DNA of 64,000 nt, from assembly GCA_963281155.1 (NCBI GenBank), contig CAUJLY010000004.1, forward strand, positions 3,534,001 through 3,598,000, in the 5' to 3' direction. Every line of letters begins with the position of its first letter. The stretch's first letter is position 1. Made by a program: the position numbers and the translations under genes. The notes beneath the pieces were generated by a model that saw only the letters and a program-made list of their open reading frames with translations, did no database searches and was not told the origin of the DNA. Shown here one piece after another: positions 48,701 through 58,488 of this stretch. Source of the DNA: Rhabditophanes sp. KR3021. Lineage: Eukaryota; Nematoda; Chromadorea; Rhabditida; Alloionematidae.

Positions 48701-51504
48701 TATTCATCGCCAAGTAATTAGCTTGACCTTTTTTAATGTCTCCACCAAAATTAGTTAAAATTAGTTAACAATGACATCCTAAAGTTATTGGGAAGATTCT
48801 TATCTAATTTTATAATACTCTCTTTATTGTGTTTTTTTAGTGTGTGCTTTATGAATAAACCAAAAGCGATAACGACAAAGAAAATTATACAACGTTCCGT
48901 CAACCCGGTCCTACTAAAATACTTTTTTATCATTGTGTTTGTTTGACATTTAAATATAACCCTACCAGTGTTCCTTATTTTTTTGTTAATAACGCATGCA
49001 AAATGATAGGCTTTGATTGTGTTATCGAAAACATTTACTTCACCAAACAATTTTACAAACAAATCTAACCAGTTGTTAACCATTTTTTGAATATAATTAT
49101 CCGCCAAAACAAATAACCCATACCACACACTGTATTTCAATTAATACAAAAAATGACCGCTCAGCCGAATGTATTAGAGAATAAAAACACACACTTTATT
49201 TATGGGTTTCAATTAATATTCGTTAGAATTTGTCACATTAAAGACTAATTAATTTAACAAAAAATACTACTCTTTAAAGATGATCCTACTTAAATGCTGT
49301 TGAATAGTTTAAACTATTGGCCTATGCAAGATTTGACGAATTTGCCAGTTCATAAAAAGTAAGAGCTAAGATTTGATTGAAAGGTATAATTAGAGTGAGA
49401 GAGGTTATTTAATTCAAAGTTATAGCTAATAGATCAAAATCTTTTCCAGTAGTTATGAATGGCCTTGATTGAGTAATGCCAACAGAATTTGAGTCACAAA
49501 AAATGATAGATGGAAATGGTTTGAAAATATATAAATTAATTGTTTGGCTATATGAAAAGGTATGGGATTATATATTTTTGGATGCATCTCACAAGGTCGC
49601 ATTAAAACGGATTAGTAATTTCAGGGTTGAACAATATAAATTTAAAAACACCGGATTTTAGTCAAAAAACAACTTGATTACAGACAATAATTTGTTTTTT
49701 TATCGTATAACTAGATTTTCATTTTTTGTCAAACATTGATGACACACCTATAAATAATATTCATATATATTTGTGCAATACTTGAGCTTAAGACGAAATA
49801 ATTAAAGTTCAAGAGGAAATACAATACAAAACGTTAACTTGAGTAATGGTCAAACAATTAAAACGTCTTTTTGTTTGTATACAAAAGAAGTGATGCTTGC
49901 CACTTTAATAATACGAACCTTGGTTGACAATTGATAGGATCTTTAAATATATTGCGCTAATTGAAAAGCTGATTAAGGAAATAGATTCCCAAAATGTAAC
50001 GGCATGATCTTAAGAAACAAAGCTCGTGCAATGTTTATTAATATTTATTAATAAGGTTAAGTTGGACAACGTTTTACTCGTAATAAAGAAATGTTGCGCT
50101 TTAGTGACAAGATTTAGATCTAAAAAGGAAGTTAGTTTGGATATGATTGCGGGTTGGCAAGTGATGATGGTTTAAGATAATGTTTAAATGATGAATCAAA
50201 ACTGTTTGGCAATCATTGCGGATAAACATTTAAATTTAAAGTGTCGTTCTTATTCATACAAAATTATTTGCTGTGACAACATTTTTTATATATCGGCACT
50301 TTGATGAAGCAAGCATAAAATAAGTATATGAGTGTATCTTTCAAAAGGTACCAATTTTATGGTTCGGTTTTGTTTGTTAAAAGCAAATACGAAAAACTTT
50401 ATCTATAATCAAATTTAGTGTCAGTTTGGCATGATATACCAATTTCAAATATCGTCTTATCATTCTTGTTTAAACAAATTAATATAAAGGTGTCAATCCA
50501 GGCAATCTGATAACCGTCAAGACATTTGAGACTGATTAATAAAAATAAATGCAAGTTTGAATTTAAGTCGAGTGTAAACATCGGATTATGATAAGCATAA
50601 ATGTTTATGATTTGTTGATGTAGATAATATTTAAAAAGGCTCCCTACTTTAGCAATTCTAGCAAGCTAGCTACTGCCGATGTTTATTAGACAGGAGATTG
50701 AATTACGATATACTTGAAATCTATTATAGTATGATAAGATACTTAAAATTACGATATCTTACAAATATATAAAAAGAATGAAGATTTTGGCATTGTTTGT
50801 CCTTCGTTTTTATTGTTTCCAAATTACACTAAGAAGTTAGTTCATAAAAAAGTTAATTATAGTTGGTTTGGGAAACCTGGAGTGCAGGCATTATTAATCA
50901 TGAATAAAAATAAGTTAACTATACATAATAGTGGCATATAACCACTCCGTCGATTGGTCGTTAAAGTTTATTATTTATAAACATTTTGTTAAAGGAGTTT
51001 GTGGCATCGCCGTAATTAAATATAAATTGGCAATAAAGATCTACTTCACCAAAATCCTTTAATTATCCCACATTAAACCAAATTGGGAATTTAATAGCTC
51101 CATAGTAGCCTTGATACGGCGCTTTCATTTCTTTAAACTTTATAAAATTGGTCTCCTTTGCATATTACACGTAAGTAAAATAGTATTAATTTGCATTAAA
51201 AATCACTTTCCATCTCAATACAATTAAATGGTTTGACATTGTTGATGAAAGAATGCTTCCGCAAACAAAATATTGTCATTTATACAAAACACAACTAGTT
51301 CAATTACCATACTTTAGCAAGGGAAAATGGTATTTGCAGTAGGTGTTCAGATGGTTTAGCGCGGGAAAGGTCATATGAATATGATAATCAAAAATAAATA
51401 GAAAATATGCCGTGGTATTGCTGTTTACTATACACCAATAAAGATAACGAAATATAATTAAATAAAGAAATGTATAATAAAACAATGTATTAATTAAAAG
51501 ACTT
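45739..51504. promoter_or_regulatory. 5.8 kb gene-free upstream region of CKI gene
   Basis: This is by far the longest gene-free stretch in the window. It lies 5' of the CKI gene and 3' of DIS3 (both minus). It contains several small islands of higher GC. One, about 46000-46100, has repeated AGGTCA-like words (GGGAGGTCAAG, GGCAGGTCACAAG), echoed at 47087 (GAGGTCACAAAAG). A perfect 12-bp palindrome GTGTGGCCACAC lies near 47070, with related GGCCACAGTT words near 46792 and 47222. CAGCTG E-boxes occur near 46640 and 46782. No gene is convincing; open frames at 48751-49140 (minus) and 49476-49661 (plus) are unsupported. A dispersed enhancer region is the simplest reading, by inference. Confidence 0.45.
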
Positions 51505-54456
51505 CTAATAACCTTCGGCATCCAACGCAGCACTTTTAATTTCAATATCCTCATTTACAAGATTTAACTTGATCTTCATATTTCCATTCATAAGTTTAAT
51601 AGTACTGATAACTACACGCAATACAGAAAACATTTGGAGTTTGTGTTCTTTCATAAATTCTTCTCCAGATGAATACTTAGTGTTGTCGAGAATGATTGAT
51701 GAGTCAAATCCAAATTTGGGTACAAACACCTAAAAAGTTATATAACATTCAAAATATTATTAAAATACCTGAATGCCATTGTTTTTTACTCTCATCACAT
51801 ATGAATCAGCCTCTTCACTTTTATCTGCAAAATACAACAATGTATTCAAGAATACGGAAGCTCTACTAGCGTATTGGGCATTTCGATGTCTGTAATTCAT
51901 ATTTTCCGTAGCACTAACGACTCTTTTTTTGTTGGCGAAATCTTTATGGAAGACTTCAGCTCCAATAATAACAGACAACAAACGATGGACCATAACATCG
52001 GCATATCTACGAATGGGTGAGGTGAAATGGGTATACTCCGCAACAGCAAGACCAAAATGTTTGTAATGCTTAGACTCAATGGATCCAGCGCAGAAATACA
52101 GAGCTTGAGTCATGCATCTTGTTGTACTCATTCTTAAAAGCGTGTCTGTCATACCTTTGCCGGCAGTTGCTTTGTCAAGAGAATCAGATAAGGATTTACC
52201 ATTAGCAATTTCCAAATGAGACCCAAGCATGGTGAAAATTTCCTTAAGTGGTTCAAACATCTTTTCTGTAGGTTGGGGATGTCTACGCAAGACTGCGAAT
52301 TCGGGATAGTTTTGAATAAGTTTAAGAGCAACAGAACAATTGGCTAATAACATAAACTCCTCAATCATTGACATTGTTGAAACGTAATTTTTTGAATTAA
52401 CTTTTAGAGGTTGCTTAGTTTCGGGGTCAATGTCAAATCTAACTTCAGAGGACGCCAAAGTTAAAGCTCCATTTTTCATTCTTTTGTCTTTCAAAATTCT
52501 TGATATCTTCATCAAAGTACGTAATCCTTGAGCAAGAGGGCAATCATCCTTTTCATCATCATGCATAGCTTGAGCTTCGTGATAAGTAAACTTTTTCTTG
52601 GATTGAATCAACGATTTTTGGAAGATTGGTTCAATGTCAGTATCTAAGACGAAATCTTTATCAAAGTACCAAAATACAGAGAAGGCATATCTTTCAACGT
52701 CAGGCATCAAAGAACACAAGTTTCCAGATAATAAAATGGGCAACATGTCGATTCTTCTATCACACAAATAAACAGAGGTGGATCTTGATTGGGCTTCTCT
52801 ATCAATAGCTGTCCCAGGCTTGACAAAAGCTGTGACATCCGCAATGTGAACTCCAACCTCCCATCTGTTTTTCGTGGCATCCCAGCGACAATGAAGTGCA
52901 TCATCAATATCAGTACAACCATCTGGATCAACAGAACAAACTAATAAGTGTCTAATATCGACTCTATTGTTGTCCAAATTTGGAGTCCATGGAAGTTGAG
53001 GTAAACAGGAATTGACTTCATCTGAGAAGGGCAAATAGGGAATGTCATGTTCCAAGAGGATTACTTCATTCTCAACATTGATGTCTCCTGCACATCCGAT
53101 CATTCTTACATAATGTCCAATTGGGTAACGCGAATTTGAAGGCCAATCATCAACTTTGACAATAATTCTTTTGCCAGACAATTCCTCGTATCTATTTACA
53201 CGGATTCTAATTTTTGGATAATTAGGATCTGCAGGTACAAAGAGGCAGTTATCACCGCTACCAGTACGTGGCATTAATACACCACAAAGGTTCCGCCATG
53301 CCCTTGATTTAATTCCAATTACTTGGCCGCTGGTGACTTTGTTAGATACATCAAGCTTAATTTTTTTCGACACTGGCATATCGAGAAATTCCTCGTCTTT
53401 TGCATCAGCCTCGACGATTTCATCCGCATCGTCAATAACAATAGTGTTATCAGGAGCCTGCCATTCGTTTTCTGGCAGAATTCTATAATAAACTATATCT
53501 CCTTGGCAAGCGCGATTTATATATTCCTTTCCTTTGAACAAAATGCGGTCATCTTCTGTCATGCTTCCCCATCCTTCGTTTCTATTTTCACGGGAGATCT
53601 CAAACTTAGCTTGACGAATGACACCATTGCGGATACCAGCTTCTAATTGTTCCGCTTCTATATAAGGTTGGTACTTGACGTCATCAAACGAGAATAATTC
53701 AATCGACTTGATTCTGTCTTTTAAATCATCGTCATTCACTGTAGCCTCGCCATACTCTTCGATTGTATAGCAGTCTTCATATTCTCCCTTGATTAAGTCT
53801 TTGTTTTCCTTTTTTGCACACAAGATAACTGGTCTGATATTGATATTCTCACTTTTCCAGTGCGATTTCAAGTAGTTGGCTACTTTTATTAATAAAACAT
53901 TGAACTTATTACTTGCTTTTCTTCCTTTTGGTAGGTCAACAAAAGTATGATCGCAAATATCATCCAACAATTCAAAAACTCGCGTGTCTTTGTTTAAACA
54001 GTCGGCAATAACTGTTTTTGCAGCTTTTCTTTGTATTTTCATTAACTCCTCGATTTGAGAATGACAGAATATGACATTGTCAATTCCCTTAAATTCCGTA
54101 AGATCATAGGCACTAACGAATAAGTCATGGTCAAAAATGAGAATGTGGGCATCGGTTACTAAATTGTTGGTTCCGACGTTAAATTCCGGTTCAATGCAAG
54201 GTTTAGCTGAATCTACGTCACAGTAAATGTTAGCAGCTTTGCATGCAGGGCATTCTTTCAGTCCACAAATAATTTTTTCTCTCAAAAATTTCTCTGTTCC
54301 TTTCTGAAAAAATCATTTACTTATACACGAATACGTTTGGCGTAAACTTACGATACGAAATCTTTGACTTCCTCCTAACAGCTGCATAGATTTAATGACT
54401 CGTGTCGAAAAAGCGCCATGGCTTCTAATATTAACGTTTGAATTTGAGCAATACAT
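51505..54456 (-). CDS. dis-3: Exosome RNase DIS3 (Rrp44)
   Basis: Three exons (54456-54352, 54303-51769, 51729-51505) give 954 residues, the usual DIS3 length. Order is: CR3-type Cys motif (CGLKECPACK), PIN domain (to about 190), two cold-shock domains, RNB (about 430-770), and S1 near the C-terminus. The RNB active site is intact (DPDGCTDIDDALH, then VGVHIADVTAFVKPG and AEYTHFTSPIRRYAD), so 3'-5' exonuclease activity is expected. DIS3 is the catalytic subunit of the nuclear and cytoplasmic RNA exosome. In the PIN domain the first Asp (IFDHD) and the Glu (QIEELM) are kept. The positions of the third and fourth acidic residues read NVLLIKVA and VILCAKKENK, without aspartate, so the endonuclease site looks degraded. 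Confidence 0.95.
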
Positions 54457-54801
54457 TTTAAAACAAGTTTAAAGGACTCTTTTAAATTGGTTATTTTGAA
54501 AGAGGGATACTTTGAACCAATCTTTATCGTTGTAAGAAACAACCAAGTTTAAAAAATTATTTGGCACATATTATTAATGCTTATCATGATTACAAATGTT
54601 TAATTGTGTATTAGGTCCTTAAATGATGATTTAAAGGAAAAACTAAAGTTTAGTAATACACACAAATGTCATTTGTTCTATAAGAATATGTGCGTTACGT
54701 TAGTATTTAAAGTTATTCAAATTACAATTCGAAACCATTATTTTTTTATAAATTTATTGAAAATAATCCTTAAAATATCAAAATGATTCTCCAGAAGATG
54801 T
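54457..54801. other. Intergenic, no gene seen
   Basis: This 345-bp AT-rich gap lies upstream of DIS3 and downstream of the GSK3-like gene, both on minus. It should hold the DIS3 promoter. No feature is supported. Confidence 0.45.
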
Positions 54802-55959
54802 CTAAGAAGGAAGTTTTAATACATACAAATAATCAAAACTTACTGGACCAGATTTATCTGATCTCGAGCCTTCTTTTTTTGTATTTTTTTGTTTTATTAA
54901 TTGAGTGCCATTTGAGCGAATGTAGTTATTTGTATCATAAAGGGGGGCAAAGTAAGCATGCTTGACTATTTCTCTACCGGTCATTCTTTTGTTGGGATCG
55001 TAGATTAAATTAAGGCGCATTAACTCGTACATACTACTGCTGATTAAATCTGACCCATTTTCTGGCATCACTCCTTTCGAAGTACGAGCTTTACAATTAA
55101 CTTTTTTTATATTCATGTTGGCCAAATCAGACGATGTTGGGGCACCGAGACAATCTAAAATTTTCGATGCTTGTTCAGTCCAATCGACACCTATAAATAA
55201 TGGTTTTCCATAGACCATCTCGACCATGGTGCAAATAGCTGACCAAATATCAACCTTAGTAGAGTATTGTTCGCTGCCAAAAAGCAATTCAGGCGGCCTA
55301 TAGAAGCGAGTAATTTGGTAAGGACTGTAACTTTCCTTGGGAAATAAACGGATAGCGCATCCAAAGTCTCCAATTTTTAGTTCACCAACATCATCGTTGA
55401 CAAATAGGTTTTGAGGCTTGATGTCGCGATGAGTGATCAATTTGGTATGAATAAAATCTAGTCCCATAAATAATTGTTGCGAATACATCTAAATTTGTGC
55501 TTATTAAATCGTAATTATTCAACCTACCATCGCATCTAAATTATCTAGTCTATATTCTTTTTTGGTTTTCATCAATTGCATTAGATCCATGGACATGTAT
55601 TCAAAAACTAAGCAATGATATCTCTGCAAATAATTATTAAGAATTAGCAAATTTTATAAATTATCAAACCTTACATCTGTATCGATACGTAATATGTAAT
55701 GGCATAATAGCGATATTATATTGTCATGAACAAGTACTTTGAGCGGATAAATTTCTCTGGCAACGGGACTTTCTACGTCGTTAGGTATATGCATCTTTTT
55801 TATCGCAACCTTGGTCTTAAAGTAATTGTCGAATGTAGCTATACTTTCAAAAACCGTTCCATAGTGACCTGCTCCAACCAAATGTTGTCTTGAAAAGGAA
55901 ACTTTAACTTTTGCTGTTTTACCTGGCAGATGGATTCGGTAAGCTTCAATTTGGGACAT
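54802..55959 (-). CDS. GSK3-family Ser/Thr kinase
   Basis: Three exons (55959-55675, 55623-55528, 55488-54802) encode 355 residues. Kinase motifs are complete: Gly loop GAGHYGTVFES, VAIKK, AREIYPLK, HRDIKPQN, GDFGCA, then DIWSA. The C-helix Arg used for primed substrates in GSK3 is kept (AREI). The activation loop has the GSK3 Tyr (SPYQITRFYRPPEL), but the APE motif is PPE. The RFYRPPELLFG and CLGAPTSSDL stretches point to the GSK3 branch of the CMGC group. It is divergent and shorter at both ends than GSK-3beta, so it is more likely a lineage paralogue, comparable to the sperm-type GSK3-like kinases of nematodes, than the main gsk-3. An active enzyme is expected. Confidence 0.85.
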
Positions 55960-56133
55960 TTCGATGACTGTATTTTAGTATCACTTTTATTCCTTAAACC
56001 TATTTTTATATTATAATTTTGCAATAAACTCAAAATATGCATATTATTCCACTCTTTTGATTTATTAAACTGTAACCTTTTCAATTTCTTTGTTCCATCC
56101 ATGTTTATGTTGTTAAAAAGAACTTTATAGGAA
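55960..56133. promoter_or_regulatory. Short divergent promoter
   Basis: Only 174 bp separates the GSK3-like start codon (minus) from the DMXL-like start codon (plus), so the promoters must overlap. An AG acceptor (TTTATAG) lies 4 bases before the plus-strand ATG, suggesting trans-splicing or an upstream leader exon. Confidence 0.45.
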
Positions 56134-58385
56134 ATGGCGTTTGGAAAAATCGATGGAGAAAAATCAAATGAAGGAAAGGATTTGGGAGCTTCAAGATACC
56201 TGTTTGAAATTTCTAAAAGTGGTAATTTTTCCTTGTTTCAATCGGGAAGAGGAATTTGTGATAAGGAAGTTAATGCACCAATTAAGAGCGAAGATATTTT
56301 TAATTATACCAATGACGACATTGATAGTCATTATCTTGATAGCTATACGAATGCAGAACCAACTAGAAATTATAACATTGAATCAGTTGAACATTCTTCC
56401 AGTTGTTTATCACGAGACGATATTATCGACAAAACCTATTCTAATTTAAGTACTAACAAAGACATGCTAGAGTCATTAGATGAATCTGGTAAGAAATATT
56501 TTGCTTGCTTGCAAAATGATTTGATAGTCAAGGATGTTTGTCATTTGGAAACAGCCAAAACATCTACTATATTTTGGGGATTGCACACTAATTGTGAGGA
56601 TGAGATATTCAAATACATATTTGACAATAACCAAAATATGACATGGGAAGAAGTGAAGTTCTATGGTATAGGATTCTGGCTTAAATCTACTACTATTCTA
56701 AAATCAATCTGCGAAAAGCTTGCCAAAAATCAGTTTCAAGCAAAGCACAATCCTTTAGATGCGGCTTTATATTATTTGATCTTGGGAAAGAAGAATATGC
56801 TTGTTTATTTGTTTAGAACAGTAAAGGATAAAAAGTTGATGGATTTTTTTAATCAAGATTTTAGCGCGGATCGTTTCAGAGTTTCTGCTTTGAAAAATGC
56901 ATATGCTCTTTTGGGTATGCAACGTTTTGAGCATGCTGCTGCTTTTTTTCTGCTTAGTGGGGATGTACAAGGGTGTATTCAAACAATTATTACTAAAGCT
57001 AAAGATCTCCAACTTGCATTTTTAATCGTCAAAATGATAAACGCTTTTTCATGTATGGAGCCCGTTAATATGGAAAACTTTGTGTGCAGATATGTCGTAG
57101 AGATTCCATTGACTTTGCTGGAAGAATGGAAAAGTTCTAACAAAAGATATGGTTGCTTCAATAACGTATCAATTTTAAGCAAGCATTGTCGTGATCCCTT
57201 CATCAATTCAATTGCCTTTTGGCATATCCAAGAATACTTTTTAGCTGGGCAAGTTATTAAAATTTAATTAAAACGCAAAAAACGTATTATTTCGGAAAAG
57301 TTTATTATTAAAGATTAAAACACAGAGACACATTAATATTTGGTGGTGTACTCATCTTAGCCGCATTCTGGGAAGTCCTTGAGATAAGTTTAGCAACTTG
57401 AGAGTTTACTTGGGGTTTCATGTTCAAGACAAAATCGCATGATGGTTTTCCGCCCTGGCTGTTGATTAATTGGCTAGAAGGCCGTCGATGAGAATTGATT
57501 CAATGTTCTCAGCAATCTTTTTGGATGGATACTCTTTTTGACAACAGCCAGTTTCTTTTCTGCAATAACCATTTTGTTGAGGAATCTCTCCTTCTTGTCA
57601 AAAACGAAGTCCAACTTGAGAGAAGTATTAACGTTATATCTGTGCAATCTAATCCTTTTTAGCATGTTTTCTGTTTCGCCGGAATATTTTACACCATTAT
57701 GCTTATCTTCCAATTTCCATCCATCAGCAAGAATAGTAAAATCTAAGAACAAGTAAACCCAGCATGATTTGTCCCCTCTTTAGCTTTGAGTTGATCCAGT
57801 TGCTTCTTGACTTTTACAGCTTGAGTAATATATATTAAATTTGATCTTAATATACATGTAAATAACCTGAGCTAACATTCAAATTTCAAAGTACAATGTC
57901 TTAAAGAAAGAACTGTTGTTACGCAGTCTCTTTAAATTTGATGCTAAATATTATAACATACAAATAACCAACTTTAAACCAAATATAAAATTAATAGCAA
58001 AATAAAATGGGGATCTAATACTTTATTTTGCAGGCATAGTTTACTGATTAGATACGAAAATATCAAAGTGGATGAATATACTGCCATATGTCAGGCGTAT
58101 ACCTTTTTAAGAAAACAGAAGCACTTCATACGCCAACTAATAACGTATGCAGACATTCCGATTCAATCACACCAAGATTATATTTTACTCTCAACAGTAT
58201 TAGGCTCCAATATTACTACGAATGAAAGAAAACTAATGTTCAAAGCTATTTATGAACTACAGAAGGATGGATGTACTAAGGAAGAAACAGTTACTGTTTT
58301 GAAAATAGGAAACCTAATTGATGCTACTGTTTTAGCTTCCTGGGAAAGTATGTTCAAGAGAATGAGTAAAATCACTTTAGACTGA
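56134..58385 (+). CDS. DMXL/Rabconnectin-3 (Rav1) C-terminal region protein
   Basis: Exons 56134-57248 and 58034-58385 encode 488 residues. From about 165 the sequence matches the Rav1p_C region of DMXL/rabconnectin-3: IFWGLHTNCEDEIF, YGIGFWLKSTTILKSICEKL, NPLDAALYYLILGKKNM, SALKNAYALLGMQRFEHAAA and FFLLSGDVQGC. It continues into exon 2 (YTFLRKQKHFIRQL, ITTNERKLMFKAIYEL). These proteins belong to the RAVE-type complex that assembles V-ATPase. The usual beta-propellers (over 1000 residues) are absent; the gene starts with 150 unrelated polar residues. The intron has a GC donor (GG|GCAAGT) and a TTTTGCAG acceptor, which restores frame and homology; the first exon otherwise stops 6 codons later. 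The intron holds an antisense GIY-YIG remnant. Confidence 0.85.
57315..57870 (-). pseudogene. GIY-YIG nuclease-like remnant, copy C
   Basis: This fills most of the DMXL-like intron and is antisense to it. It is the best preserved copy. One frame reads DKSCWVYLFLDFTILADGWK and GVKYSGETENMLKRIRLHRY (the two halves of a GIY-YIG core, with the Arg and His expected after it), then DKKERFLNKMVIAEKKLAVV. A one-base loss in an A-run (CCAAAAAGATT) then shifts to KKIAENIESILIDGLLANQL, NSQGGKPSCDFVLNM and NSQVAKLISRT. A second one-base shift lies in a G-run just upstream of DKSCW. Both faults are homopolymer losses, so sequencing error is possible and the copy might be intact in reality. No promoter or start codon is identified. 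Confidence 0.7.
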
Positions 58386-58488
58386 GTGTACAATTATTAC
58401 AAGAGATATATAGTAAATAACATAAATATAATAATTATTTTGAGACAAATAAATTTATTATTCGAATTTTAATCTACATAAAATTAAT

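Noticed and set aside
48751..49140. 129-codon open frame on minus in the CKI upstream region
   Set aside because: It opens on TTG after an upstream stop, has no clear splice partners and resembles no family. One hydrophobic stretch is not enough; AT-rich DNA yields such frames.
49476..49661. 61-codon ATG frame on plus in the same region
   Set aside because: Length is within chance for this composition and neither splice, homology nor polyadenylation evidence supports it.
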